Origin: Pseudoalteromonas sp. G4
GTDB lineage: Bacteria; Pseudomonadota; Gammaproteobacteria; Enterobacterales; Alteromonadaceae
Assembly (NCBI RefSeq): GCF_028875915.1
Contig: NZ_JAPEHW010000020.1
Span: 1 to 52,004 of the forward strand
DNA: 52,004 nucleotides
Direction: 5' to 3'
This document shows, one piece after another, positions 10,068-20,024 of this stretch. The position numbers and the translations under genes are program-made. The notes under the pieces were generated by a model. The model had not been told where the DNA came from, ran no database searches, and saw nothing but the letters and a program-made list of their open reading frames with translations. The first letter of the stretch is position 1. Each line of letters opens with the position of its first letter.

Positions 10068-10943
10068 TTATGCAATTCTATGCTCTTGTTCAGTTGACGG
10101 CAAGTGCATATATTTCGCAACAAGACGTGCAATGGTGTCGCGCATTTCACGACGGTCAACAATCATGTCGATTGCACCATGCTCTAATAAGAATTCAGAA
10201 CGTTGGAAACCTTCTGGTAAAGTTTCACGAACTGTTTGCTCAATTACGCGTGGACCTGCAAAACCAATAAGTGCTTTTGGCTCAGCAATATTAATATCTC
10301 CTAGCATTGCTAAAGACGCAGATACACCCCCCATGGTAGGGTCAGTAAGTACTGAGATAAACGGTAAGCCTTGCTCACTCATTTTATCAAGTGCAGCACT
10401 TGTTTTTGCCATTTGCATTAATGACATAAGTGCTTCTTGCATGCGCGCACCACCTGAAGCTGAGAAACAGATTAACGGCATTTTACGCTCAAGACATGCA
10501 TTTACCGCTTCAACAAAGCGCGCACCTACAACCGATGCCATAGAACCACCCATAAATGAGAATTCAAATGCCACAGCAGCTACTGGTACACCTTTTAAGC
10601 GGCCAGTCATTGCAACTAATGCATCTTTTTCCCCACTAACTTTCTGTGCGCTAGTGATGCGATCTGAGTATTTTTTTGAATCTTTAAATTTAAGAACATC
10701 TTTTGGTTCTAAATCTTGACCCAATTCGACTTGTTCGCCATCGTCTAAAAACTGTTCAAGACGTTTACGAGCGCCAATGCGCATATGGTGATCACACTTA
10801 GGGCAAACATGTTGTTGTTTTTCGAGTTCTGCCTTGTAAACGATCGTGTCACAATCACCACATTTAGCCCAAACACCTTCTGGAATTTCTTTACGACCTG
10901 TAGACTTGGTTGTTTTTGGTAAGATCTTTTCTAACCAGCTCAT
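10068..10943 (-). CDS. accD: Acetyl-CoA carboxylase carboxyltransferase subunit beta AccD
   Basis: Beta subunit of the carboxyltransferase that moves CO2 from biotin to acetyl-CoA, the first step of fatty acid synthesis. It pairs with AccA, encoded elsewhere. It has 291 residues. The N-terminal zinc ribbon has Cys28, Cys31, Cys47 and Cys50 (CGDC and CPKC). The crotonase-like fold follows, with [11 protein letters not shown] and the oxyanion region. It heads the accD-folC-dedD-cvpA-purF operon. A FadR-like half-site lies about 84 nt upstream and is shared word for word with fabB, suggesting joint lipid control. Confidence 0.97.
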   Translation of the reverse strand: MSWLEKILPKTTKSTGRKEIPEGVWAKCGDCDTIVYKAELEKQQHVCPKCDHHMRIGARKRLEQFLDDGEQVELGQDLEPKDVLKFKDSKKYSDRITSAQKVSGEKDALVAMTGRLKGVPVAAVAFEFSFMGGSMASVVGARFVEAVNACLERKMPLICFSASGGARMQEALMSLMQMAKTSAALDKMSEQGLPFISVLTDPTMGGVSASLAMLGDINIAEPKALIGFAGPRVIEQTVRETLPEGFQRSEFLLEHGAIDMIVDRREMRDTIARLVAKYMHLPSTEQEHRIA

Positions 10944-11026
10944 TTAAATCTCTCTCACTGCTATATCTGCTTTGAACGGCGCAGAAAATTTTTGCAATTA
11001 AAACACTAATCGTGCGACTAAGGTAT

Positions 11027-11042
11027 AAAAAACTGGTCTAAT
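11027..11042 (-). promoter_or_regulatory. Putative FadR-like site upstream of accD
   Basis: The 16-nt plus-strand block AAAAAACTGGTCTAAT is identical to one upstream of fabB (19870-19885) and has the same orientation to its gene. AACTGGTC is a half-site of the FadR consensus known from E. coli; the other half is poorly conserved here. The regulator is therefore an inference. Confidence 0.45.
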
Positions 11043-11074
11043 ATGTCGCTAAATTGTGTTATTTATTCGGTTTT

Positions 11075-11866
11075 TTATAAGCTATTTGGCAAAAATAGCG
11101 GCCCTGGATTTGATTTGGGTATCTCAAAATGTTCAGGGTAATCAACTTCAACTAAGTACAAACCGCCTGGCTTTGCCGTTGCAGATGCCTGTGTGCGGTC
11201 TTTTAAGGCTAAAACTTGCTGCATCCACCCAGGTGGATACTTGCCTTGACCAATATCTATTAAACAACCGGCAATATTGCGCACCATGTGGTGAACAAAC
11301 GCATTGGCTTTAATATCAATCACAATAAAATCGTTAAAACGTTCTACATTTAAGTGCATTACGTTTCTAAACGGTGTTTTTGACTGACAATGCACTGCTC
11401 GTACTGAAGTAAAGTCTTGTTCGCCTAGTAAATAAGGCGCTGCTTGTTGCATTTTTTCAACATCCAACGGATGGTGATAATGGCTTAAGCCAGAGCGTAA
11501 AATACCTGGGCGATAAGTGCTATTATAAATAATATAGCGATAACGCCTTGCTGTGGCGCTGTAGCGAGCATGAAATTCTTCACTTACTTCTTTTGCCCAG
11601 CGAATAGCGATCGCATCAGGTAAATTGGCATTTACACCAAGAGTAAACGACACCATAGCTCTATCAGCCGTAGTATCAAAATGTACTACTTGACCGGTAC
11701 CATGAACACCCGCATCTGTCCGACCTGCACAAGTCACTTCTATTTTTTCGTTACAAATTTTTGAAAGCGCATTTTCGAGCTCTTGTTGTACACTGTTAAC
11801 ATGTTGTTGGCGTTGCCAACCACTGTACTGAGAACCATCATATTCTACGCCTAGAGCGACTCGCAT
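11075..11866 (-). CDS. truA: tRNA pseudouridine(38-40) synthase TruA
   Basis: Converts U38-U40 of many tRNA anticodon stems to pseudouridine. From ATG at 11866 it has 263 residues, close to E. coli (270). The N-terminal [20 protein letters not shown] is typical. The catalytic Asp51 lies in [24 protein letters not shown] and HHMVRNIAG are further family motifs. The frame is open to 11959, but that longer version would span the fimV terminator at 11931-11951, so I reject it. It lies between fimV and accD, all leftward. Confidence 0.96.
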   Translation of the reverse strand: MRVALGVEYDGSQYSGWQRQQHVNSVQQELENALSKICNEKIEVTCAGRTDAGVHGTGQVVHFDTTADRAMVSFTLGVNANLPDAIAIRWAKEVSEEFHARYSATARRYRYIIYNSTYRPGILRSGLSHYHHPLDVEKMQQAAPYLLGEQDFTSVRAVHCQSKTPFRNVMHLNVERFNDFIVIDIKANAFVHHMVRNIAGCLIDIGQGKYPPGWMQQVLALKDRTQASATAKPGGLYLVEVDYPEHFEIPKSNPGPLFLPNSL

Positions 11867-11930
11867 GAACAATATTCCATGAATTTGAAAAACCCCAATT
11901 ATACCGAGACGTTGCCTTGATACCAAGTAT

Positions 11931-11951
11931 AAAAAAGCCCGCATTGCGGGC
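11931..11951 (-). terminator. Intrinsic terminator after fimV
   Basis: On the minus strand GCCCGC-AAT-GCGGGC is followed by TTTTTT (AAAAAA at 11931-11936 on the plus strand). It lies 13 nt past the fimV stop and separates it from truA. Confidence 0.92.
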
Positions 11952-11963
11952 TTTTTCAAATAA

Positions 11964-14900
11964 TTAAGATAGTTGTTGTTTTAGTGCTATAGCTTCATCT
12001 TGAACTTCAGGAGGGCCATTATTAATAACCTCTTCTATTACCTTCAATGCACTTTCAGCATCATTTATTTCAAGATAAGCGCGTGCAAGGTCTAATTTAG
12101 CAGAGTAGCCTTGACCTTCCATATCAACATCTAATGCATCTTCTCCTGCTAGTAAGTCCTCAAAATCCCCTAAACCAACATCCATATCAACATTTTGGTA
12201 AGGCTCAATATCAGATTCAGCATCATCACTTTCTTCAAGTAAATCATCGATATCTAAATAATCAGACTCTGCAGTATCGATTTCTTCTACTTCAAACGGT
12301 TCTGCTTCTGTTTGTTCACTTAAAAGTGAATCAAAATCAAGTTCGAAGTCTTTTTGCGATTCAGCAGTAATTGGCTCTGGTTCTGCTAATTCATTTAATA
12401 AACTATCAAAATCAGTACTTTCTAAATCGTCAATGAGTAAATCATTACTGTTATCTAAGTCACTACCAATAATTTCATCATCAAGGAAATCATCTTCATC
12501 ACTGGTCGATAGATCTTCAGTGGTGATCACTTCTTCATTAATAGCTTGAGCGTCTTTAATTTCAGGTAATGGATCTTCAGAGCTAAATGCTGGTGCATCA
12601 AGTTCTTCAAGCGCTTCATCTAGTTCAAGCTCTGGGTACTCATCCAAAATTTGGCTAGGTGCATCTGCACGCATTTGCTCGTCGTTATCAAATGCATCTG
12701 ATAAACGCTCATCTTCTGCTTCTAAATCAACATCAACTAAAGGGTCATCACCGAAGTCAATACTGTCTTCAGATAATAATTGCTCATCAAATGTACTTTC
12801 TAAATCATCGTCTGATAAATCAAAACTATCAGCTGTTACATCTTGCTGTTGTTCATCTAGTTGCGAGATGTCATCGAGTAAATCATCACCTACATTATCT
12901 AACTCGACTTCTTGCTCTTCAGGTAATGCAGTGTTCTCATCGTGTGCTTGGGTTTGTTCTTCAAAATTATCAAGTGAAGGAATTGCACTTTCTTCAGATA
13001 CTAGATTTTGAAGATCCGTTTCGTTATTCCCATCGCTAGAAATATCATTTTCATCTTCCAGCAGCGAATCAAGTAAAGCTTCATCATCCGTTGCATCAAC
13101 GTCAATCAACTCTTCTGTAAAATCATTATCAAGATCAGCCAAGAAATCATCTGATTCTATTGATAGCTCATCTGGTAATTTATCATCAGTTGCCAGTTCG
13201 CTTTCGGCAACTTCAGCTTCAACGTTTATCTCTTCAATCGCTGAATCCAGTAATTCATCACCTTCAAGAGAGTCACTAACATCATTTACTTCTTCAACAT
13301 CAACAGTTTCAGTTTCATCAAGCAATGCATCGATGTTGTCTTCTACAGATTCTGGTTCAAGCTCGTCTTGCTCAATTTCAGCAGTTGCTAACTCACTTTT
13401 AGGCAATTCTGCTTCTAGGTCATCTTCAAGCGCTGAATCAAGTAAATCATGCTCATCAAGAGAGTCACTAATATCATTTGCTTCTTCAACATCTGCAGTT
13501 TCATCAAGTAATGCATCAATATCATCGACTGCATTTTCTGGCTCAAGCTCGTCTTGCTCTATTTCAGATGTAGCTAGCTCGCTTTCAGGTAATTCAGCTT
13601 CTAGGTCTGTACCTTCAATTGCTGAATCTAGTAAATCATCCTCATCAAGAGAGCCACTAACTTCATTTGCTTCTTCAACATCAACAGTTTCATCAAGTAA
13701 TGCATCAATGTCATCGACTGCAGTTTCTGGTTCAAGATCGTCTTGCTCTAATTCTGGCGTTGCTAGCTCGCTTTCAGGCAACTCAGCTTCTAGGTCTATA
13801 CCTTCAAGCGCTGAATCTAGTAAATCATCTTCATCAACAGAGTCACTAACATCATTTACTTCTTCAACATCTGCAGTTTCATCAAGTAATGCATCGATGT
13901 CGTCTAATGCATTTTCTGGTTCAAGCTTGTCTTGCTCAATTTCAGCAGCTGCTAGCTCTTTTTCAGGCAATGCCGTTTCTAGGTCTGTATCTTCAAGTGC
14001 TGAATCGAGTAATTCATCTTCATCAAGAGAGTCACTAATATCATTAGTTTCTTCAGTAATTTCAGCTTCATCAAGTAATGAGTCAATGTCATCAGCTTCA
14101 TTTACTTCTTCGTTACCTGCAGCTTCATCAAGTAATGCATCAATGTCATCTACTGCATCCTCTGACTCAATTTCATCAGAAGTATCTTGCGCATTTTCGC
14201 TTTCATTGATATCGATTGACTCTTCAAGGTCTTGCTCAGAAGTATCGGTATTTGCAAACGCTTCAGCAGCAGCCTGTTGAGAAGCTAATCGCTCAGCATC
14301 AGAATTTGCTTCTTCTAATAATGCATCTAGATCGGTTAAGTCTGTGTCATCTGCTTCAACTTCATCGATCATGGCATCGATGTCGTCCATGTCCAGTTGG
14401 ATTTCAGGTTCTTTCTCTTCCGGCTCTAGGTCATCACTTAAACTTTCATCCAAATCAACTTCATCATTGCTAAGCTCGTCCATAATGGCATCAACATCAG
14501 CAACATCAGATTCAATTTCATTTGATGGTTCAAATTCTTCGGGTATATCAAGCTCAATCTCACTATCGCTAGCAACCATCTCATCGATAGCAATGTCATT
14601 ACTGTCATTATCATTATCTACTGGAGAGTCAAAATCTTGTGCAAGAATGGCATCGATATCGTCTGCATCAAGTAATCCATCATCAGCAACATCATTGTTC
14701 ATATCTGGCACTAAGTCATCAGAGCCATCATCATCTAGTGCATCACCTAATAATCCATCTAATTCATCTTGATCTAATAGTGAGTTATCGCTTTCGAGTG
14801 CTGGCTCTTCCTCTTCATAGAGCAGATCATCTGGCTCTTCTAAAGCATCATCTAAACTATCGTCAAGTGCGACAATATCGTCTTCAAGTGAATCATCAAA

Positions 14901-15968
14901 ACTTTGATCCAATGCATCATCAAATGGGTCATCAAGACCTGCACTTAATTCATCATCTAATGGTTCATCTAAGCCATTAGCAAGCACATCACCTAAGCCA
15001 TCTGATAAATCATCGTCCAAGTTGTCGTTTACGATAGGTTCAGGAATATTTGGCGAAGGCGTATCAAAAATTGGCTCTTCAGGTTCGCTATTCGCGGCGC
15101 GGGATTTAAACCAATAAATAGCACCACCCACAATTAAGAAACCAGGAATTAAAGCAAGTACAACTAATAGCAATGGATTATTTGTTAAATCCTGAAAGCT
15201 AAACGATTCTGCTTCTGCTTTTGCTTTGGCTTCTTGCGCTGCAAGAATACGGTGCTGCTCTGCCAGCAACGCTTTTAATTCATCAAGTGTTTGTCTATCG
15301 CTATCAAGCTGACCACGAATAAGCTCTAATTCAGTAGATAAACTTGAAACTTGTTTTTTAAGATTTTCATTTTCAGTGAGGATCGCTTCAACGTTATTTA
15401 CAGACGACTTAAATTCATCTTTAAGTTGCTCTAATTTTTCGTTTTGTGCTTCTTTTGCCTGCTTAATTTCGTCGCTCAGTTCTTTTTTAGCAACGATTAC
15501 ATCTTGTTTTTTAGCTTGTTCTGCTTGCTTTGCAACCACGTCGATTTCAGTTTGAGTGAGTTCGCCTTTAAGCTTTTTATCCCAAAGCTTGTCATCAAGT
15601 TCTGAACGCTCTTGGGCAAACCCCGCATTAATACTTCTAATTTCGCGCATAGAGGGCATGCGCAAATATGAGCCGGTACGTAAATGGTTAATATTATTAT
15701 CTAAAAAAGAGTCGGGGTTTTTCTGATAAATGGCCTGCATAACTTGGTAAATAGTAACCGAGTTATCTGGCCTTAATTTGGTTGCAATACGCCACAAAGT
15801 ATCAGTATCACGCACTGGACCATAACGTTTACCTTGTTCGCCAACATCTACATTTTTGGGCCCACGGATCCGAGTATTTTCAGCATTAAGATCAAACGAA
15901 ATGCTTGAAGCGCCAAGTAGCACTACCGAAAGAAGAAAAATCGCTTTTGAAGAAAAGAAGCTGCGCAT
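11964..15968 (-). CDS. fimV: FimV-type polar hub protein: LysM domain, TM helix and long acidic repeat region
   Basis: FimV/HubP family proteins organise the cell pole (type IV pili, chemotaxis and flagellar machinery, chromosome origin) and bind peptidoglycan. Seen here: a signal peptide (1-29) and a periplasmic LysM-like segment (about 48-105, TLWRIATKL and YLRMPSM). A coiled coil follows (about 120-250), then one TM helix (about 266-287). The very acidic cytoplasmic region runs from about 290 to 1275. The conserved FimV C-terminal motif ([19 protein letters not shown]-like) ends the protein. At 1334 residues it is on the large side. The acidic part holds about five near-identical 63-residue units around DDIDALLDE. 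Its own terminator follows, and 374 nt separate it from asd upstream. Confidence 0.93.
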   Translation of the reverse strand: MRSFFSSKAIFLLSVVLLGASSISFDLNAENTRIRGPKNVDVGEQGKRYGPVRDTDTLWRIATKLRPDNSVTIYQVMQAIYQKNPDSFLDNNINHLRTGSYLRMPSMREIRSINAGFAQERSELDDKLWDKKLKGELTQTEIDVVAKQAEQAKKQDVIVAKKELSDEIKQAKEAQNEKLEQLKDEFKSSVNNVEAILTENENLKKQVSSLSTELELIRGQLDSDRQTLDELKALLAEQHRILAAQEAKAKAEAESFSFQDLTNNPLLLVVLALIPGFLIVGGAIYWFKSRAANSEPEEPIFDTPSPNIPEPIVNDNLDDDLSDGLGDVLANGLDEPLDDELSAGLDDPFDDALDQSFDDSLEDDIVALDDSLDDALEEPDDLLYEEEEPALESDNSLLDQDELDGLLGDALDDDGSDDLVPDMNNDVADDGLLDADDIDAILAQDFDSPVDNDNDSNDIAIDEMVASDSEIELDIPEEFEPSNEIESDVADVDAIMDELSNDEVDLDESLSDDLEPEEKEPEIQLDMDDIDAMIDEVEADDTDLTDLDALLEEANSDAERLASQQAAAEAFANTDTSEQDLEESIDINESENAQDTSDEIESEDAVDDIDALLDEAAGNEEVNEADDIDSLLDEAEITEETNDISDSLDEDELLDSALEDTDLETALPEKELAAAEIEQDKLEPENALDDIDALLDETADVEEVNDVSDSVDEDDLLDSALEGIDLEAELPESELATPELEQDDLEPETAVDDIDALLDETVDVEEANEVSGSLDEDDLLDSAIEGTDLEAELPESELATSEIEQDELEPENAVDDIDALLDETADVEEANDISDSLDEHDLLDSALEDDLEAELPKSELATAEIEQDELEPESVEDNIDALLDETETVDVEEVNDVSDSLEGDELLDSAIEEINVEAEVAESELATDDKLPDELSIESDDFLADLDNDFTEELIDVDATDDEALLDSLLEDENDISSDGNNETDLQNLVSEESAIPSLDNFEEQTQAHDENTALPEEQEVELDNVGDDLLDDISQLDEQQQDVTADSFDLSDDDLESTFDEQLLSEDSIDFGDDPLVDVDLEAEDERLSDAFDNDEQMRADAPSQILDEYPELELDEALEELDAPAFSSEDPLPEIKDAQAINEEVITTEDLSTSDEDDFLDDEIIGSDLDNSNDLLIDDLESTDFDSLLNELAEPEPITAESQKDFELDFDSLLSEQTEAEPFEVEEIDTAESDYLDIDDLLEESDDAESDIEPYQNVDMDVGLGDFEDLLAGEDALDVDMEGQGYSAKLDLARAYLEINDAESALKVIEEVINNGPPEVQDEAIALKQQLS
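13180..14155 (-). repeat. Tandem repeats of about 63 codons in fimV
   Basis: About five successive units contain the order [38 protein letters not shown] and [10 protein letters not shown]. On the plus strand the phrase TCATCAAGTAATGCATC recurs near 13317, 13502, 13691, 13880 and 14126, a period of about 186-189 nt. The units are in frame and encode the acidic cytoplasmic arm. Confidence 0.9.
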
Positions 15969-16342
15969 GGGTTTCCTTTAATATTAACTCTGAAAGCTCA
16001 TTTGTTCGAAATAAACGGGGTTCGAACACTAAACTTATGCAAAGTTTGCACCAATTTTATAAATTTCTTGGCTATTTCAACCTAAAATGGTGCGACTCTT
16101 TTTATAATTTTCAGCATAAAACTATAAACCAGAAAACACCGAATATCCATTAATTAGGCAGTGGCAAAGTAATTGGCAGGGAAACATTATCTCATTGATG
16201 ATAATGCAGCTTTAAGCTAAAACTCAATTAGTTAGAGTCTGATGATCGTTCGCGCTAGTCTTTAAAGCAAAGAACAACAGACCCTAGGAATTATGCCAAA
16301 CAAACTTAAACGTCAGTTTGTTTGGCATCAAAGAAATGACTA
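15969..16342. other. Noncoding stretch between fimV and asd
   Basis: This 374-nt gap should hold the fimV promoter and the end of the asd transcript. Apart from the 14-bp inverted repeat at 16293-16328 I see no gene, RNA or recognised operator. No frame in it is supported by a ribosome binding site and family match. Confidence 0.6.
16293..16328 (-). terminator. Long hairpin after asd, no U-tract
   Basis: ATGCCAAACAAACT (16293-16306) pairs perfectly with AGTTTGTTTGGCAT (16315-16328) around an 8-nt loop. It lies 15 nt after the asd stop. No T-run follows on either strand, so it may be a weak terminator, an mRNA-stabilising 3' hairpin or a binding site. Confidence 0.5.
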
Positions 16343-17359
16343 TTACAGATATTGCTCTACTAACAGCTCAGCAATTTGCACGCTATTAGTAGCAGCACCT
16401 TTACGCGTGTTATCTGAAACAACCCATAAATTTAAACCATGCGGGTGGCTGATATCTTGACGAACACGGCCAACATAAACCGCATCATTGCCGCTCGCAT
16501 CAGACACAGGTGTTGGATAATCCTGCTCATCTTCAATGTATTCCACACCAGCAGCTTCGTTAAGCAACTGCTTTACGTGCTCTACATCAACAGGCATACG
16601 CGTTTCTAGGTGAATAGCTTCTGCATGACCATAAAATACCGGTACACGCACAGCTGTCGGGTTTACCATTACACTGCTATCACCTAAGATTTTTTGAGTT
16701 TCCCACACCATTTTCATTTCTTCGCGGGTATAGCCGTTATCTTCAAAACTATCAATTTGCGGGATTACGTTGAACGCAATTTGCTTTGGAAACACATCAT
16801 TTTCAAGTGGGCGCGCATTCATTAAGTTAGCAGTTTGCTTTGCTAATTCATCAACCGCTTTTTTGCCTCCACCTGAAACTGATTGGTAAGTACATACGTT
16901 AATACGTTCTATACCATATGCATCATAAATAGGTTTTAATGCCACCACCATTTGAATAGTAGAACAATTCGGGTTAGCAATAATATTGCGGTTTCTAAAA
17001 TCGCTTAACGCATCTGGGTTCACTTCAGGAACCACTAATGGCACATCGTAGTCATTACGAAAGTGTGATGTATTATCAATAACCACACAGCCCGCCTCAG
17101 CAGCAATTGGTGCATACTTTTCTGAAACGCTGCCACCAGCAGAAAATAGTGCAATATGGGCATTTGCGAAATCAAAGGTTTCAACATCAATCACTTCAAT
17201 GTCTTCACCTGCAAATTTAATATCTTCGCCTGCACTGCGTTCAGACGCTAATAAATACAAGGTATCAATAGGAAATTTACGCTCTTCTAGCGTTTCGATA
17301 ATTTGACGGCCAACAAGGCCTGTTGCACCTAAAACCGCAACATTGAATTTTTGTGACAT
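16343..17359 (-). CDS. asd: Aspartate-semialdehyde dehydrogenase
   Basis: Reduces aspartyl phosphate to aspartate semialdehyde with NADPH, feeding Lys/DAP, Met and Thr synthesis. It has 338 residues from ATG at 17359. The Rossmann motif is VAVLGATGLVGRQI, the catalytic Cys132 is in NPNCSTIQ and the catalytic His245 is in PVFYGHAEA. The presence of both argues for true Asd rather than the inactive paralogue Usg found at the equivalent place in E. coli. GAGGAA, the ribosome binding site, lies inside the end of pdxB and the start is 1 nt after the pdxB stop, so the two are coupled. A TTG at 17371 would add four residues and is less likely. Confidence 0.94.
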   Translation of the reverse strand: MSQKFNVAVLGATGLVGRQIIETLEERKFPIDTLYLLASERSAGEDIKFAGEDIEVIDVETFDFANAHIALFSAGGSVSEKYAPIAAEAGCVVIDNTSHFRNDYDVPLVVPEVNPDALSDFRNRNIIANPNCSTIQMVVALKPIYDAYGIERINVCTYQSVSGGGKKAVDELAKQTANLMNARPLENDVFPKQIAFNVIPQIDSFEDNGYTREEMKMVWETQKILGDSSVMVNPTAVRVPVFYGHAEAIHLETRMPVDVEHVKQLLNEAAGVEYIEDEQDYPTPVSDASGNDAVYVGRVRQDISHPHGLNLWVVSDNTRKGAATNSVQIAELLVEQYL

Positions 17360-17360
17360 G

Positions 17361-18488
17361 TTATTCCTCAATCACATTAAAGCCGAGTTGGCTTAAACGT
17401 TTTGCATTTGCAGATGAACTGCATTTTACCGTTAAAGTGCTAAATTCGCGACGCCCTGGGTAGTTTTTTCGTAAACTATCGAACCCTTCACGGTTTAGTC
17501 CTTTCTTTAAGAGACCGTAATCACGGCGTGCGTCATAAACGCTGTGTACTAATTGGCACAAGTTTGCTTCAGTAAAAGTATTGCCTAAACTCACCTCAGT
17601 AAGTTCTGGATCTGGCAGAAAATCGGCCATTTTATGTGTCGCAGGTTTTCCTAATTGCTGACAAACCGCTTGATAAAGCATATCTGTGCCGCCCGCTTTA
17701 CCTTCTAAACTGTGGCCAGCAATATGTACCGAACCAATGCGCGTATAAGGCAGTAAAGCTCGTTCAATATTTGGCTCATTCTCCCATACATCTAACACCA
17801 ATGATAAACCCGCACCTACTTGCATAAACTCAAGCAATGCTTGATTATCAATGACATCACCACGACACGAATTAACCACAATTGCATTGGATTTCAACTT
17901 AGGCAGGTTGTGCTTATTTAGTAAATGTTTGGTTTGATATTGACCTTCTTTCACTAAAGGCACATGAAAGCTTAAAATATCAGCATCGCTAATAATGGTG
18001 TCTAACGATACGCCATCTTCAAGTTCGCCAGACGCTTGCTTTGGTGGGTCGCACAGTAATACGTTGCAGCCTAACGCTGCTAATTTTTTCGAAAGTCGGC
18101 TGCCAATATTACCCACACCAATAATGCCAACGGTTTTGTCTTGTAAGCTAAAGCCATCTTCTTGAGCAAGCGCAAGCAAGCTTGATATCACATATTCTGC
18201 CACAGCCGTTGCATTGCAGCCTGGTGCACTTGAAAATGCGATGCCTTTTTGTGTTAACAATGCCTGGTCAACGTGATCAGTGCCAATTGTTGCAGTGCCA
18301 ACAAATTTCAATTTATTTGCATGAGTGAGTAGGTTTTCATTCACATTGGTAATTGAGCGAACTAATAAAATATCAGTATCAACAAGTTGCTGAGGGCTGA
18401 GCTCTCGGCCAGCAAAACGTGTTATTTCACCAAACTCTGAAAAGAATTCTTCGACCAGTGGCATATTTTGGTCAGCGAGGATGCGCAT
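17361..18488 (-). CDS. pdxB: Erythronate-4-phosphate dehydrogenase PdxB
   Basis: Oxidises 4-phosphoerythronate in the DXP-dependent pyridoxal phosphate pathway. It is a D-2-hydroxyacid dehydrogenase with NAD motif GIIGVGNIGSRL. The catalytic Arg, Glu and His are in VNSCRGDVID, DVWENEP and HIAGHSLEGKAGG. It has 375 residues from ATG at 18488 (E. coli 378). AGGA lies 8 nt upstream and the start MRILADQNMPL is typical, so the 20 extra upstream residues of the open frame are rejected. It lies downstream of the fabB terminator and is coupled to asd. Confidence 0.96.
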   Translation of the reverse strand: MRILADQNMPLVEEFFSEFGEITRFAGRELSPQQLVDTDILLVRSITNVNENLLTHANKLKFVGTATIGTDHVDQALLTQKGIAFSSAPGCNATAVAEYVISSLLALAQEDGFSLQDKTVGIIGVGNIGSRLSKKLAALGCNVLLCDPPKQASGELEDGVSLDTIISDADILSFHVPLVKEGQYQTKHLLNKHNLPKLKSNAIVVNSCRGDVIDNQALLEFMQVGAGLSLVLDVWENEPNIERALLPYTRIGSVHIAGHSLEGKAGGTDMLYQAVCQQLGKPATHKMADFLPDPELTEVSLGNTFTEANLCQLVHSVYDARRDYGLLKKGLNREGFDSLRKNYPGRREFSTLTVKCSSSANAKRLSQLGFNVIEE

Positions 18489-18532
18489 AGTTGTCCTATT
18501 TAGGCGAAGCAGATGCGCTATTTTAACGGCAA

Positions 18533-18562
18533 TAAAAAAGCCACTCAATCAATTAAGTGGCT
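18533..18562 (-). terminator. Intrinsic terminator after fabB
   Basis: On the minus strand the arms AGCCACT/AGTGGCT (18539-18562) with a 10-nt loop are followed by TTTTTT. It lies 40 nt past the fabB stop. Confidence 0.85.
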
Positions 18563-18602
18563 TTTCTTTCAATCAATTAGATTTGCGTTTTAAAAAGGCA
18601 AA

Positions 18603-19817
18603 TTAGCCTTTGTATTTTTGCATTACTAGCGTTGCGTTTGTACCGCCAAAACCAAAGCTGTTCGACATTACAGTGTTGATATCTAAGTCACGCTTTTCAG
18701 TCACAATATCAAGGCCTGCAGCTTGCTCATCTAACTCGTCAATGTTGATAGATGGCGCTACAAAGTTGTTTTGTAACATTAAGATTGAGTAGATTGCTTC
18801 GTGAACACCCGCTGCACCAAGTGCGTGACCTGTCATCGCTTTTGTTGCACTGATTGCAGGTGATTTACCGCCAAATACTTCTTGGATTGCGCCAAGTTCT
18901 TTAACATCACCTACCGGAGTTGATGTACCGTGCGTGTTTAGGTAATCAATATCACCTTCAACTGTTGCAAGTGCTTGTTGCATACAACGAACAGCACCCT
19001 CACCTGATGGAGCAACCATGTCGTAGCCATCAGATGTTGCACCGTAACCTACAATCTCACCGTAAATCTTCGCGCCACGCGCTAATGCGTGCTCTAACTC
19101 TTCAACAACAACGATACCGCCACCGCCAGAGATAACAAAACCATCACGGTTTGCATCATAAGTACGTGAAGCAAGTTCAGGCGTTTCATTATATTTAGTT
19201 GATAACGCACCCATAGCGTCAAATTCCATTGCTAATGTCCAGTGTAGTTCTTCACCACCACCAGCAAATACAACGTCTTGTTTACCAAGTTGGATTTGTT
19301 CTACAGCATGACCAATACAGTGAGCAGATGTAGCACATGCTGAACTGATTGAGTAGTTAACACCTTTAATTTTGAATGGTGTTGCTAAACATGCAGACGT
19401 CGTTGAGGCCATAGTACGAGGAACCATATATGGACCTACGCGCTTAACTCCTTTTTCACGAAGAATGTCAGCTGCTTCAACTTGGTTTTTAGATGAACCA
19501 CCACCAGAGCCAACAATAATACCTGTACGTGGGTTAGACACTTGATCTTCAGACAGACCTGAATCATCAATCGCCTGTTGCATTGAAATATATGAGTATG
19601 CTGCTGCATCACCCATAAAACGCATTGCTTTGCGGTCTACGTGCTCTTTTGGATCTAGGTCAATGCTACCACATACGTTTGAACGTAATTTTAGGTCTGC
19701 AAATTCTTGGTTGAATGTAATGCCTGAACGGCCTGCTTTTAATGATTCAAGTACTTCTTCTTGATTATTACCGATACTTGAAACAATACCGATACCCGTA
19801 ATTACGGCTCTTTTCAT
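18603..19817 (-). CDS. fabB: Beta-ketoacyl-ACP synthase I FabB
   Basis: Condensing enzyme that elongates unsaturated acyl-ACPs made by FabA, so it sets membrane unsaturation. It has 404 residues (E. coli 406). The active-site Cys161 lies in [12 protein letters not shown], and the two catalytic His lie in NTHGTSTP and [14 protein letters not shown] precedes the ATG by about 8 nt. It diverges from mnmC, as in E. coli. Upstream sit a FabR-like palindrome and a FadR-like half-site, matching the dual control known for fabB in enterobacteria. Confidence 0.98.
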   Translation of the reverse strand: MKRAVITGIGIVSSIGNNQEEVLESLKAGRSGITFNQEFADLKLRSNVCGSIDLDPKEHVDRKAMRFMGDAAAYSYISMQQAIDDSGLSEDQVSNPRTGIIVGSGGGSSKNQVEAADILREKGVKRVGPYMVPRTMASTTSACLATPFKIKGVNYSISSACATSAHCIGHAVEQIQLGKQDVVFAGGGEELHWTLAMEFDAMGALSTKYNETPELASRTYDANRDGFVISGGGGIVVVEELEHALARGAKIYGEIVGYGATSDGYDMVAPSGEGAVRCMQQALATVEGDIDYLNTHGTSTPVGDVKELGAIQEVFGGKSPAISATKAMTGHALGAAGVHEAIYSILMLQNNFVAPSINIDELDEQAAGLDIVTEKRDLDINTVMSNSFGFGGTNATLVMQKYKG

Positions 19818-19869
19818 GGATAAACCTTTTCTACAAAGTAAATTGTGCTCTATTCTACGTGTTATTTAC

Positions 19870-19885
19870 AAAAAACTGGTCTAAT
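19870..19885 (-). promoter_or_regulatory. Putative FadR-like site upstream of fabB
   Basis: AAAAAACTGGTCTAAT (plus strand) contains the FadR half-site AACTGGTC and is identical to the block before accD. It is 53 nt from the fabB ATG. FadR activation of fabB is established in E. coli; its action here is inferred. Confidence 0.5.
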
Positions 19886-19888
19886 CTC

Positions 19889-19905
19889 AGCGTACACGTG
19901 TTTCG
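19889..19905 (-). promoter_or_regulatory. Putative FabR operator upstream of fabB
   Basis: AGCGTACACGTGTTTCG resembles the FabR site of E. coli fabB (AGCGTACACGTGTT core). FabR is a TetR-type repressor sensing unsaturated acyl chains. The site lies next to the FadR-like block, reproducing the paired layout known from fabB promoters. Confidence 0.65.
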
Positions 19906-20024
19906 AATTTACAGTATTTTAACCTTAACTGCCAAATTTATAAGCTTAATTTGTTCTAAATCAAGTTTTACCGCCCCCTTATATCTCGTACAATAGCGCC
20001 ACGTTAAGTTTGTTTTAAATAATT

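Noticed and set aside
10132..10719. A 195-residue frame antisense to accD
   Set aside because: It is fully inside accD, which has all catalytic and zinc motifs, and has no start context or family features.
11867..11959. An N-terminal extension of truA to 11959
   Set aside because: It would translate through the fimV terminator hairpin, and the residues are unlike TruA family N-termini.
13180..14155. Regularly spaced repeats that might suggest a CRISPR array
   Set aside because: The repeats are in frame, about 187 nt long, and encode the acidic FimV units; there are no short unique spacers and no cas genes.
13333..14280. Long open Ser-rich frame antisense to fimV (plus strand), with others at 14344-14980
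   Set aside because: It mirrors the repeated acidic codons (GAT/GAA) of fimV, which read as TCA/TTC-rich codons on the other strand. It has no ribosome binding site and no family match.
16343..17359. Usg, the Asd paralogue found beside truA in E. coli
   Set aside because: Both catalytic residues (Cys132 in NPNCSTIQ, His245 in YGHAEA) are present, which favours functional Asd.
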